Shown one piece after another: positions 1 through 9,527 of a DNA stretch of 64,000 bases. Made by a program: the position numbers and the translations under genes. Each line of letters begins with the position of its first letter. Position 1 is the first letter of the stretch. The notes beneath the pieces are model-generated. The model made no database searches. It was not told where the DNA came from and saw only the letters and a program-made list of their open reading frames with translations. The DNA comes from Diplonema papillatum (taxonomy: Eukaryota > Euglenozoa > Diplonemea > Diplonemida > Diplonemidae), in contig JAPJBO010000318.1 of assembly GCA_030068145.1 (NCBI GenBank), forward strand, positions 62,001 to 126,000, written 5' to 3'.

Positions 1-674
1 ACGCAGAAGGAGAGGCAGCCGCGCGTGGAGACTGCAGCCGAAGCAGGGAAACGGAAGGGGCGGAGGTTGTTGACTGGCTCCTCCACAGCCCGTTCTCGAA
101 ACGCCAGTACAAAAAAAGCTACGGTACGCACCGAGGTCAAGAGGGTGGGGAAGCCAGTTGGCGGCCTCAGGAACGCGTTCTGGGACCGTGTTCGGTCGCA
201 CAGTTCGCCGTCTCGTCGCGTCGAGGGTTGGAACACGACCCGTACGGCCACGGCGAGGGAGGCATCAGTGACGGTAGCAGATACGGAAGAAATTCTGCGG
301 GTTGGTGTCAAGATGTGGGCGGAGACCACCCTCGGGATCGGCAGAATTTATGGCGCCGGTTCGAATATGCATGTACGGTAGCCCGAGGCTTGCCGACCAA
401 TGCGGATTCGGTGAGCCTTTTTGTTCTAGCCACCTATAGGTGCGCCCTCAGGGCCTTCTGTCCTACGCCAAGGCTTTGTCGGCGGTGTTTTGCCACATGG
501 GCAGGGACAACCACCCGCTGCGGGCGCTGGCGTGCGGCCAATGCCGTGTGCGCAGGCGGAGCCAATACCTCGGGAGCTGCTTTTGCAGTGGGCGCAAGCT
601 CAGGAGAGCTCGGTTAGTCTGGTGGCGCTTCTGGCGGTTGGGGGAAAGTGTGCACCCTCTCCTTTTTATAATTC
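1..674. other. No recognisable gene
   Basis: Only short overlapping open frames occur and none resembles a protein family I know. Composition is moderately GC-rich, with a transition into the minisatellite that begins near position 675. Confidence 0.4.
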
Positions 675-1130
675 CTGCTGGTGACCTGCCGCCGCTTGCT
701 GCCGCTAGCTCGGAACCTGCCGCAGCTTGCTGCCTCTAGCTCGGATACTGCGGCCGCTAACTTGGAACCTAGCTGCCGCTAGCTCGGAACCTGCCGCAGC
801 TTGTCCGCTATCTCGGATACTGCGGCCGCTAGCTTGGTACCTAGCTGCCGCTAGCTCGGAACCTGCCGCAGCTTGCCCGCTATCTACTGCGGCCGCTAGC
901 TTGGAACCTGCCGCAGCTTGCCCGCTATCTCGGATACTGCGGCCGCTAGCTCGGAACCTGCCGCAGCTTGCCCCCTATCTCGGATACTGCGGCTGTTAGC
1001 TTGGAACCTAGCTGCCGCTAGCTCGGTACCTGCCGTTGGCTCGCTCGGTACCTGCCGGCTGAGCTTGCGGACACAGGTAGACAAGCTATAGGGTCGTCGG
1101 ACCCAGTTTCCGAGCTAGCGGACACAGATA
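675..1130. repeat. Degenerate GC-rich minisatellite
   Basis: Irregular tandem repetition of segments such as GCCGCTAGCTCGGAACCTGC and CTATCTCGGATACTGCGG. Units of about 30-60 bp alternate with deletions. Open frames across it on either strand are by-products of the repetition. Confidence 0.8.
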
Positions 1131-1689
1131 GAGGAGCGTCTCTGTCAGCGCCGCAGCCCTACTTAGGTGTGCACTCAGCCATCACAGGGTCTCAGATCTT
1201 GCCAGAACTGCGCAAACAAGCAAAAGGTCGGACGACACACCAATCTCTACGCCCACAAATCGTGAGTTGAAAAAGACTGGGGGTTGTATCTCTGAGCCCC
1301 ACCCCCCCCTCCCAGTCCATGCAGGACCGGCTGCAATCCCATGTGTTCTAGCCGTGTTGCGCATATGGCACCCGGGGGAACTGGCCAACCTCATCACCAC
1401 CGAGCATATACTTTGGCAGACAACCGTGGCAACCTCCAGGGCCTGAAGCGAAGCTTCACCGCACGAAGATCACAACGCTAGTAGAAAGAAAAGGAGGAAG
1501 AAGAGGCGGATCGTCGGAGACATATCGATGCCCAAAGGGGCAGACGCAATCGTTTTCTTTCGTTTTTCTTTCTGGAAGATTGGGCTTGCAATGCTGGGGT
1601 TGCGGGGGGGGGGGGGGGATTGGAATACGTACGAGGAGGAGGGGCCCGAGAAGGGTGGGGCACACAACCGGCGTTCTTCACAAAAAAAA

Positions 1690-1925
1690 TCGTATGGCGC
1701 TTTCTTTTGTTTGTGCGCACTAGCGGAACTCATCTGTTGGTAAGTTTCATGCAGTACGCTGCCAACTACTAATTAATAGTACCAACATTGCATTGTTTAA
1801 CACGAAAAAATCGTATGGCGCTTTCTTTTGTTTGTGCGCTCATAACGGGACTCACCTGCTTTGGTAAGTCACGCTGCCAACTACTCTTTTGGTACCAACC
1901 AGTGCACTGCTAACACGAAAACGAA
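1690..1925 (+). repeat. Two tandem copies of a roughly 120-bp dispersed repeat
   Basis: Both copies start with TCGTATGGCGCTTTCTTTTG and carry TTTGTTTGTGCG, then a segment with GCTGCCAACTACT, then AACACGAAAA. A related copy lies at about 4430-4560. The TTTTGTTTGTGCG end and the GCTGCCAAC core also occur in the inverted-repeat element at 15648-16245, so these may be internal-deletion relatives of that family. Confidence 0.6.
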
Positions 1926-2448
1926 AAAGCTCAGGCGGGCGAAAATTCGGGGCAGGGGATTAGTTTCCGTTGCAGATTGACCGACGGTCTAAATCTGCAA
2001 GCCGGACTTGGCCGGCGGGAAAAAAAAAAAGTTCAAAAAACGGTGTTCAAGGTAAATCTAGGCGGGGGGTATGGTGTTTGTAGCAGTGTGCTGAAGGTGC
2101 TGGAAGGCTGCTGAGACCCAGCCGCTGCCGTTCAATTTTGTTCAGCTTCGGGTCGGCAGGTTGCAGCTGCCACTGTGCTTCATTACCGGGCCAAGGTCCT
2201 GTTTGACAGTTGAGTATCCCACACGGGCTGAGAGTTGCCCACACATGATAAAGGGGGGGCGGAGTTATTTTTGCCCAAATTTTTCGTCGCGCCTTCGGCG
2301 CGATGTTGCTAAAAATAACGCTAAAAATGTTGTTGTAAGCACGGCGGTGCACACCAAAACCGTCGACCTATTATCACAGGAATCATAGGAAAATAGGTCC
2401 CCAGGTCTACCCCCTTCAGCTGCCTGACGAGACTGTCTGTTTACGATT

Positions 2449-2760
2449 TGGACTGTTTTTGGAGCGCGTCCCCATATGGCACCCAACCCACAGGGAACCC
2501 AGAAGCATTCGGAAACCCCCGAAAAGCTTGATCCAGACTGGTGTAGGTTGAAAAAACGCCCGCAAAATGTGTCGCCAAACTGACGGGGCGACCATAATTG
2601 ACCCATAAAGGACCCATGAAGACCGAACGAAGTTGTGGAGATGTGTCGGCTCCGCCCCAAGACGTCGTACATCGGCGAAAACGGCACCCAAACACCGCCC
2701 AAAACCACCCCACAGTAACGGTCTAAATCTGCAAACCCCGGAAGCCTGCAAACTAATACC
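2449..2760. repeat. Dispersed repeat, inverted relative at about 50690-50850
   Basis: Segments with GGGAACCCAGAA, GAAACCCCCGAAAA and CGCCCGC recur as their reverse complement near 50700-50845. There is no coding potential I would defend. Confidence 0.45.
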
Positions 2761-3670
2761 CTGATTCGGGCGGCAAAAAAAAGAACATTTCCGGAGTTGG
2801 GGCTTGCACTGATAAACGAAGCAACGGACGATCAGCATCAACTGACCAAAGGTGATGGAAATGATAAGGCAAAAGTTTCTTGTTCTTCGCGTGTACAGGG
2901 TATAAACCTCTCTGGGGGGGGTTTTCCTGTATTAGCACTTTTTTCGTTGGCTTCGTTTTCTCTTTCATGTGCAACCGTTGTTCCGGAAATGTTCCCGTCA
3001 GTACAGATGTACTATTAAAAAAAAAACAAGAAGTCGCAGCTCTGGACAAGACAGATGGAAGAAAGAACGTGTTTTCATTCTTCGTTTTTTATCACGTAAG
3101 GTGGGGGGTCGGTCCTGCTACAGGTTATGTTGGGTCTCCCGACTCCAGTCAGCACGAACCCAAGAGGTCTAGTTAACGATTTCCTGCAGGTCGGTTAATG
3201 TCCATCTGTCTTGTGTAGTAGAAGATATAGGACAGAGAGGCACGCGGGAGGAGCCAAGGGGACTACTTCTGCGACCCCGGACTTGGCGGGGGATCGCTAG
3301 ATCATCCTCCAAGGCGGTGTGTAGTAGTAGAGGTCCTTGGCCAGTGGCATGCGTATAGGAAAAGTACGTCCTGCACCAAGACCGGGGCACGTGAGCAACG
3401 CGGGGACTAACGGCGATACATCCATCGTCCTGTACGGCTCAGGGACCGGCCTAAAATACCGACCTTCTAATCCACAAACACGTAGAACGTGGGGGGGCCG
3501 AGATCGCTTTCCTCGCGAACGTGAACTCGGTGTCGGTCGCAAGAGCCACGGAGGTGGCATGACACATAGGAACCTACCACCTGTCTAGAAGGTACGAAAA
3601 TGGTATCAAGTGGCGTGCCACCATCCTAAGATACTGCTGTAGTGCGGATACCGAAGGCCGTAGCAAAAGC

Positions 3671-4092
3671 AATGCACTGACAGCAAAACGACTAACGATG
3701 CAGTGCCTGACAGAAAAACTAGGCATCCGGTGTAGTAAACTTTTAGTAGAAGATACACGACAACACTGGACCACGGCACACAAAAAGATCAACAGCTGCT
3801 GCTGCTGCTGTGCACAGATACGAGACTCTTTCCCAGCACCCAGTCCCCAGGGTTCTCCCACGGATATAAGAGGACAAAGTCAATGCACTGACAGCAAAAC
3901 GACTAACGATGCAGTGCCTGACAGAAAAACTAGGCATCCGGTGTAGTAGACTTTTAGTAGAAGATACACGACAACACTGGACCACGGCACACAAAAAGAT
4001 CAACAGCTGCTGCTGCTGCTGTGCACAGATACGAGACTCTTTCCCAGCACCCAGTCCCCAGGGTTCTCCCACGGATATAAGAGGACAAAGTG
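3671..4092 (+). repeat. 211-bp direct tandem duplication
   Basis: Positions 3671-3881 are repeated almost base for base at 3882-4092. Each copy contains a short GCT run (CAGCTGCTGCTGCTGCTG) and ends with CGGATATAAGAGGACAAAGT. The near-identity implies a recent duplication. Minus-strand frames with a QQQQQ run span both copies, but nothing identifies a protein. Confidence 0.9.
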
Positions 4093-4790
4093 TTGGGATA
4101 TAAGGGAATATTCCACCTTATATATTTTTCTTCTTTTGTGTTTCCGACGATCCCGTGGACGGTGGGACGTACAGATTGGTGTCTTTCGACCTTTTGTTTG
4201 TTTTGTGAGGTTCAGCTTGGCGCGTGTGGTCGGTGGGCTTTTTTTTTTTTTTTTTCGCTGGCTATATATATAATTCAAACGGGCCGCTGAGCTCAAAACC
4301 CGGTTCCCATGCCTGTGGTTTGGGCACGTGCTGGCGCCTTGCAGCGCATCCCAGCCGTGGTTTTCGGGTGGGATCGATCGCGATCAGAGGGTCGCTATGG
4401 GCGGGCTCGGTTTCGCTTTGCGGCTTCAAAAAAAATTGTGCGGCGCTTTCTGTTGTTTGTGCGCACTAGCGGAACGCTCCCGCTTTGGTAAGTCGGAAAA
4501 GTTGCATGCAGTACGCAGCCAGCTACGAATTTCCTGTGGTAACAGTACTAACAATATACGCAAGAAAGGGACAATCGGCAAGCGTGCCGTGTTGTAACGC
4601 CCTTCACAGGTGGACACACTACACGCGCACAACCAGAAATATGTGGATTGGAAAGTCGACATCTTTAAAGTCTCTACTTCGTACCGAAAAATACATTTAT
4701 TGAGAGGTACGGGTAGTAAATTGAGTCGAGCTATTGTCCGGGTGCGTACAACGATTCTGTTGTGCACAAGGCATCCTATATAGTCAAGCT
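4093..4790. other. No recognisable gene; dispersed repeat copies
   Basis: Contains the GTGTCTTTCGACCTTTTGTT repeat (about 4180, also near 9993 and 23081) and the TTGTTTGTGCGCACTAGCGG repeat (about 4453). A T tract lies at 4240-4255. Confidence 0.4.
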
Positions 4791-5062
4791 ACTCTGTCCG
4801 AGAGTGAAGACAGGTCCAAGTTGTGCGCGGCACTAGTGCGTCACCATGGTCTACTACACAAGCGACTCTGTCCGAGTGTGAAGACAGGTTCTACTTGTGC
4901 GCGGCACTAGTGCATTACGATGGCCTACTGGACAAGCGACTCTATCCGGAGGTTCCAGTTGTGCACGCACTAAGGCGTCACGATGGCCTATTAGACAAGC
5001 TACTCCGCCCGAGTGTGACGACAGGTTCTAGTTGTTGTCTAGTTGCGTCACCAAGGCCTCCT
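4791..5062 (+). repeat. Minisatellite, four units of about 70-76 bp
   Basis: Units begin ACTCTGTCCGAG and carry AAGACAGGTTC, GTTGTGCGCGGCACTAGTGC, CATGG and ACAAGCG. The third unit has a short internal deletion. Confidence 0.75.
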
Positions 5063-5325
5063 TGTTTGTACTTCTCGGAGGCCGTCTGTGTCCTTCCGTC
5101 TTGCACGTGCAAATCCGACAGAGCCCTGACCTGAACGCCTCAACCTCAAAATCTTCTCCTGACTCTCGTTTGGTGCCACCTTGAGGGCCCAAACGCAGCT
5201 GGCCACTAACCGCCCCACCGTCCCTCGCTATTCCAGAGTGAAAGTCCGCTTGGAACTGCGGGGGTTCAGCGTCTCCGGGGTTGTAACGTACGCGAGCCCA
5301 TTCACCTTGCGGCGAAAACCTTCCA
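5063..5325. other. Intergenic; one diverged dispersed-repeat copy
   Basis: 5233-5275 holds a diverged copy of the AGAGTGAAAGTTCGCTTGAA ... TCTCCG dispersed repeat seen at about 12335, 21646, 47550 and 52011. It runs into the palindrome array. Confidence 0.5.
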
Positions 5326-5604
5326 GTTCAGCGTCACTTAGAGTGAGCATTCAGCGTCACTTAGAGTGAGATCTCACTCTAAGTGACGCTGAACTGCAAA
5401 AGTCCTGGTTCAGCGTCACTTAGAGTGAGATCTCACTCTAAGTGACGATGAACCACCAAAATGCGGTTCAGCGTCACTTAGAGTGAGCATTCAGCGTCAC
5501 TTACAGTGAGCATTCAGCGTCACTTAGAGTGACATCTCACTCTAAGTGACGCTGAACCGCAAAAAACCTGGTTCAGCGTCACTTAGAGTGAGATCTCACT
5601 CTCG
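5326..5604. repeat. Array of palindromes built from one 20-bp unit in both orientations
   Basis: The unit TTCAGCGTCACTTAGAGTGA occurs seven times forward. It occurs three times in full and once in part as its reverse complement. Adjacent forward and reverse units form long palindromes: 5350-5393 is a perfect 44-nt palindrome centred on AGATCT, 5407-5454 has one mismatched pair, and 5513-5558 and 5571-5602 are further examples. Such sequence could extrude as cruciforms. It lies 366 bp beyond the 3' end of the reverse-transcriptase ORF; no functional link is shown. Confidence 0.95.
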
Positions 5605-5969
5605 ATGCAGACTATCGCCACAGATTCTTTTTGCATTCTAACCCAAACGATTACTCGGCGATCACACTTTTACATGCAGCGTATTTTTAGACTGTTTTTC
5701 TAAAAAAAAAAAAAAAAAACAGAAGCGTGGCGGCAAATATCTGAGACCTGTTTCGAGTTTTAAGAAGAAGCCGATACTATTTTTGCATTGTCATTTCTTT
5801 TCTACACGGACTCCGTTCACGAGTCAACTCGATAACGTATTATTTTTTCCCCCCACTTTCTTTTTTTTTTTCCGGCGGACAACTTTGTGTCGGATATTCC
5901 TCTCACTGCCCACCCAGGGGTGGTTGGTTCCGTAGGGCAGGTTTTGTCTATCGGCGGGAGTTGATTGGG
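5605..5969. other. AT-rich 3' flank of the RT-USP ORF
   Basis: Contains an A18 tract at about 5702-5719 (plus strand) and a T10-rich stretch at about 5861-5872, which reads as an A tract on the strand of the RT ORF. The second could be a remnant of a 3' tail, but no target-site duplication was found. Confidence 0.4.
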
Positions 5970-8051
5970 TTACCGTCTGGCTCCTAATTTAAAGGGGGGA
6001 GCAAAAAAAAGTTTGTTTTTCACTTTCTTTATCAGATCCTCTACTGACTCGGTGTAGGGCTTCTCCCTGTTTTTGAGTTCAACCATCAGGAACGGTTCTG
6101 ACGCCGGCAGTGCTCGTGAAGACTCTTCGCATGTTGTACACGTTGTCAGTCGGGAGTATGTCACCGTCGCTTGGTCGTCGTCGTCGTCCGTTACGCAAGA
6201 GCGTATCCACGTCAACAGTTCGTGCACGTCCCGCTGCGCGGAGTCGTCTGTCGTCGTGTCGAAGACAAGGCTTCGTAGTGTGGCCATTGTTCCGTGGATG
6301 TCACGGCCTGCGTCGAAATCCGTGAACAGCTGCTGCACCTTCAACTGGTTGGTGTTCGGGTGCGAAAGGCCTGCGAGCTGCAGTCGGAAGGAGGTCCTTC
6401 GCGCCAGGAACTGAACGCTGGCGGCAAAGAAACATGAGTTGCGGATGTTCCTTATGCCGTTGCGTCCAGGTGGGTTTGTTGGCTTCGTCGCAAGGTGCGT
6501 AGTGCTGGTGGGTTCGGGTTTGTGTGGCGACGTTTTCTGCGGCGAGGTTCTCCCGGGTGGAGGTCTCGGTGAAACATCGGGTGGTTGCGGTGAACGGATG
6601 CTGATGTACGGTTTCTCTTCGTTGGTCGAGCGTCCTTCGTCAAAGGCCTTTCCGACGAAGTGGTAGAACCGTGATAGCACTCGCGCATCCAGTTCGTACT
6701 TCCCGTACGTTTGCGCAACGAACGTGTCGAACGTGTGTCGGAGTTCCCGTCCAGAGAATCCACGGTTGCGGAGTCGGTAGTGGACCTTCATGATCTCGAC
6801 TTTCAGATCTGGCATATTGTTACATATGCGCGCTGCTCGAATCAGAGCGCCTTTGAAGATCGAGGTTCCGGTGTTCCGTGGTACCGTTGATTCGACGTGC
6901 GTGTACTTGATCGGATACCAGGGGAATTCCTCACCCTTGTCCAGGACGGACATCCGAATGAAGTCCGTTTTGGTATCCCTCTCCATCCGGATCCGCATCC
7001 CCAAAAAGACTACGTCGTCGACACCTTTCGATGTTTCTCCGTACTCCATGCCGTAGACAGATTCCGGCGGTGGTCGAACGCCCCAGGTCAAGAAGTCATC
7101 AATGAATCTGACGCTGTCGGCGTGATTCCTGGCTTCTTCTTGCAATCCGTTTGCGACCAGGCCGTCGATGTACTGCTTTTCGCACCAGTAGCAGTATAGG
7201 TTGGCGAGGTCCGGGCTTGCATTGCCGCCCATGGGGATTCCTGTGACCTGCTGGTAGCACTTTCCGCCGTTCGTGACGAAGGTGTTACCGACAATGAATT
7301 CGACCAGTTCCCGAATCTCTGCGACACTGTAGGAGGTTGTGTTCGATGCGTCTGGTTTCCCAAACTCGAAACGGTGCTTGGCTCGTTGGGCTTCCACGTT
7401 CGCTCCTTTTTCGGACGTCATGTACTCGAAAGCCTCCGCAACTGCAGACATGACATAGTCAACGATCTGATTCTGCGGAATCTTTGTGTACATTTCTTTG
7501 AAATCGAAAGTTCGTGGCGTCTTTTTGCGAAGTCGTGCGTAGTTCGTCTTTACGTGCACTGCTACGTCATCGACCGACTCGACGACGAAGAAACGACGTA
7601 TCCCCGTTTGCGAAAACGTCGCTTCGTCCTTGCTTCGGAGCGTGGCTAGAACCAGCTTCAGCAAACCGGAGGCTTCTTGGTGGGCAGGGGTAGTTGATGC
7701 ACGTGTCTTCACTCGTTTCTTGTCGCGGCCTTTTTCGTCTCGGTCCTTCTGTTCGTTTTTCTTCTCAATGTTCCCTTTCTCCGACACGCCGGCAATGTAC
7801 CGCCTCCGTGGCTCGGGTTTATGGAGTTTCGGGATGCCGTAAAGGTACGGTAGGATGTTGGTGTGTGTGAATTGACGTGACTTGTTGAAGTCATGGTGTC
7901 GTTTGAGCACGTCTTCAATCGACTCGCCAACTTCCTGGTACGTTGAGCTCTCTTGTAACTCGCTCCGTAAAAGTTCCTTGTACTTTTCCTTGCAGATAAA
8001 CCCAAAGTCATGGGACGTCTTATCAACAGGGAGAAATACGAGGCGCGCCAC
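5970..8051 (-). CDS. Reverse transcriptase fused to a USP-like deubiquitinase domain
   Basis: An uninterrupted 693-codon frame. Residues 5-30 hold a pre-RT block with PVDK and FICK. IPKLHK is at 73-78. RT motif A, FDFKEMYTKIP, is at 182-192 (Asp183). GIPMGGNASPDLANLY is at 271-286, and the catalytic FIDD box is at 316-319. The MYTxIP, GxxMG and FIDD set resembles Penelope-like and related GIY-YIG-associated retroelements. A basic/acidic low-complexity insert lies at about 92-125. After a proline-rich linker (486-528), NGIRNIRNSCFFAASVQF (531-548) matches the USP cysteine box (Cys540), AQRDVHELL (605-613) matches the QQDxHEF box, and CTTC (638-641) matches the start of the zinc-binding region. 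The USP histidine box is absent, so the domain is truncated or continues in an unseen exon. There is no ATG at the 5' end: the frame opens with GTG after an in-frame TAA and an AG (AAACAG). It is head to head with the 8361-9527 ORF. Confidence 0.85.
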   Translation of the reverse strand: MARLVFLPVDKTSHDFGFICKEKYKELLRSELQESSTYQEVGESIEDVLKRHHDFNKSRQFTHTNILPYLYGIPKLHKPEPRRRYIAGVSEKGNIEKKNEQKDRDEKGRDKKRVKTRASTTPAHQEASGLLKLVLATLRSKDEATFSQTGIRRFFVVESVDDVAVHVKTNYARLRKKTPRTFDFKEMYTKIPQNQIVDYVMSAVAEAFEYMTSEKGANVEAQRAKHRFEFGKPDASNTTSYSVAEIRELVEFIVGNTFVTNGGKCYQQVTGIPMGGNASPDLANLYCYWCEKQYIDGLVANGLQEEARNHADSVRFIDDFLTWGVRPPPESVYGMEYGETSKGVDDVVFLGMRIRMERDTKTDFIRMSVLDKGEEFPWYPIKYTHVESTVPRNTGTSIFKGALIRAARICNNMPDLKVEIMKVHYRLRNRGFSGRELRHTFDTFVAQTYGKYELDARVLSRFYHFVGKAFDEGRSTNEEKPYISIRSPQPPDVSPRPPPGRTSPQKTSPHKPEPTSTTHLATKPTNPPGRNGIRNIRNSCFFAASVQFLARRTSFRLQLAGLSHPNTNQLKVQQLFTDFDAGRDIHGTMATLRSLVFDTTTDDSAQRDVHELLTWIRSCVTDDDDDQATVTYSRLTTCTTCEESSRALPASEPFLMVELKNREKPYTESVEDLIKKVKNKLFFAPPFKLGARR

Positions 8052-8360
8052 TGTTTATAGGCCTTTGTTTTATGTAATTTTAATTCATACCTTCCCTAGT
8101 GTCGCCTACCTAAAGGCCCCTTTTCCTAAAAGGCGGCACTAACACGGGAAGCCGTCGGTGAGGATGAGACATTCTCCATGCAAATACAGGGAACCCTATT
8201 GAGACCGTCTTCCCGCCTCGCGTTTTCAGGCAAAAAGGCGACACTGACAAGGGCTAAACGGAGGCGACACTAACACGGGGGGGTAGGTAAATCGTTAATT
8301 ATTTTCACTCAAATTTCGCAAAGCAAGCACTGGGAAAATCGGAACTCCAAGGGCAACCGT
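8052..8360. promoter_or_regulatory. Head-to-head junction between the two retroelement ORFs
   Basis: This 309-bp interval separates the 5' ends of the two divergent ORFs. It carries GTGTCGCC (about 8100) and, facing it, GGCGACACT twice (about 8238 and 8263), plus GCGGCACTAACACGGG. These look like short inverted and direct repeats. It could be a bidirectional promoter or filler at an inversion junction; the sequence alone does not decide. Confidence 0.4.
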
Positions 8361-9527
8361 GTGTCGCAACAATTGCGAAAGCGAGGCCGAAAGCTCTACG
8401 CGTGTCCGATACAGAATGTTCCGGAACGGCTGTACGTACAGCCCGCTGACTTCGCGCGCGTTGCTCTCCCTATCGAAGATTTCTGGATCAAGTGGCTAAA
8501 CCCGCCCTTGAACATGACGAATCGGCGCCACGGAGAGAGGGTCAACCGCAAGGCTGCAAAGAAGAAGAAGAGGCAACGTCCACCGCAACGCCTCCGCAAA
8601 CGACGCACCGACGGCAACGTCTGGCACCGCATGGTAAACGGTGAACTCCACATTGACACCTCCCCGGGCTTCTGTTCTGGGTTGAGGAAACAATTGGACC
8701 ACCTGCTGACACTCCCACAGGACCGGTTGGGAACATACGACATGGCAACATGGCACCCCAATCGCGCCCTACGCCTCCGCACGTGGCTGAGAACCTTCGT
8801 TCGAGGAAAGGACGTAACGGAAAAAGTACGTACCCTCGAGCGGCTCCTCAGTACGCGCATTCGCAACAGAACCGAGAAGCCGGCAGCCCCCCCACGACGA
8901 TATTTTAAGCTGACACACCATCACCCGGCACAAGACCGAACAGCAATAGCCGGCGTCTTGTCACGCGCACGGGTTCGCGAAACATGCCCCAACCCGGCCG
9001 TCCTCAAAAACCTCATGGTGAGCAACCGACTGAAGCCACCTCTGGTAACCCTCGTCAGCAACGTCACCGAAGTAAGTTACGAAGCGAACCAACCGACTAG
9101 CTCAAGCTCGGTTTGTCCATGCATGCAGCATCTAACACCACACCGCGCGGACCTTGGTGGACACGCTTTAGGACTTGCAACGGACCTGAAGACCGACGAA
9201 GCCCTCCTTTCGCTCTTTCGGAAAGGACGCAAGTACCGAGTCGCGAGTAGCCCGATGACGATGTACGACTCGATAAGGCACGACGTCGAGGAATTCGTGA
9301 ACTCGAGCTTCCCGAAATCGAGCGAGGAGGAGAAGACCAGATTTGCAACGACTCTGGTCGAAGAGTTCGACGCCGTCCTTGGAACGCTCAACGCACACAC
9401 CGACGAACCTCAACTCCGAGACGCCATACGAACCCTGAAAAAGCTCCAGGAGCGCCACACTGTGCACCGCACCGTGGGCCTGCAGCGCCGCCAAAGCGGC
9501 GCCGCCAAAAAGAAATTGATTCGTTGA
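8361..9527 (+). CDS. Probable amino-terminal half of a GIY-YIG-associated retroelement protein
   Basis: 388 codons without interruption. The open frame extends upstream to about 8274 without an ATG, so the 5' end is probably truncated or spliced. Residues 38-51 (IEDFWIKWLNPPLN) resemble the carboxyl end of GIY-YIG nucleases, with a catalytic-type Glu followed by WI..L.PPLN. The GIY and YIG strands themselves are not visible. A lysine/arginine-rich stretch lies at about 55-85. CPC at 252-254, then GGHALGLATDL and LFRKGRKYR, correspond by family pattern to the CxC...GH...TGDL...L..KG..FR block that immediately precedes the PVDK...FICK block in related animal proteins. Here that next block is on the opposite strand, at the start of the 5970-8051 ORF. 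The homologous part ends near QERH (about 9463), and about 20 further codons run to the stop. Confidence 0.65.
   Translation: MSQQLRKRGRKLYACPIQNVPERLYVQPADFARVALPIEDFWIKWLNPPLNMTNRRHGERVNRKAAKKKKRQRPPQRLRKRRTDGNVWHRMVNGELHIDTSPGFCSGLRKQLDHLLTLPQDRLGTYDMATWHPNRALRLRTWLRTFVRGKDVTEKVRTLERLLSTRIRNRTEKPAAPPRRYFKLTHHHPAQDRTAIAGVLSRARVRETCPNPAVLKNLMVSNRLKPPLVTLVSNVTEVSYEANQPTSSSSVCPCMQHLTPHRADLGGHALGLATDLKTDEALLSLFRKGRKYRVASSPMTMYDSIRHDVEEFVNSSFPKSSEEEKTRFATTLVEEFDAVLGTLNAHTDEPQLRDAIRTLKKLQERHTVHRTVGLQRRQSGAAKKKLIR

Larger units (their letters stand above)
1131..3670. other. Gene-poor interval with dispersed repeats
   Basis: No coding sequence is recognised. The interval carries G and A homopolymers near 1606-1618 and 2018-2030. 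A short hairpin (TCGCGCC/GGCGCGA) lies near 2285, and the motif GGTCTAAATCTGCAA occurs twice (about 1987 and 2720). The 3080-3175 segment recurs in inverted orientation at about 22130-22245. Confidence 0.5.

Noticed and set aside
3574..4072. Polyglutamine-containing duplicated ORF on the minus strand
   Set aside because: The frame is carried by a 211-bp tandem duplication with a short CAG run. There is no homology, and no conserved start or domain.
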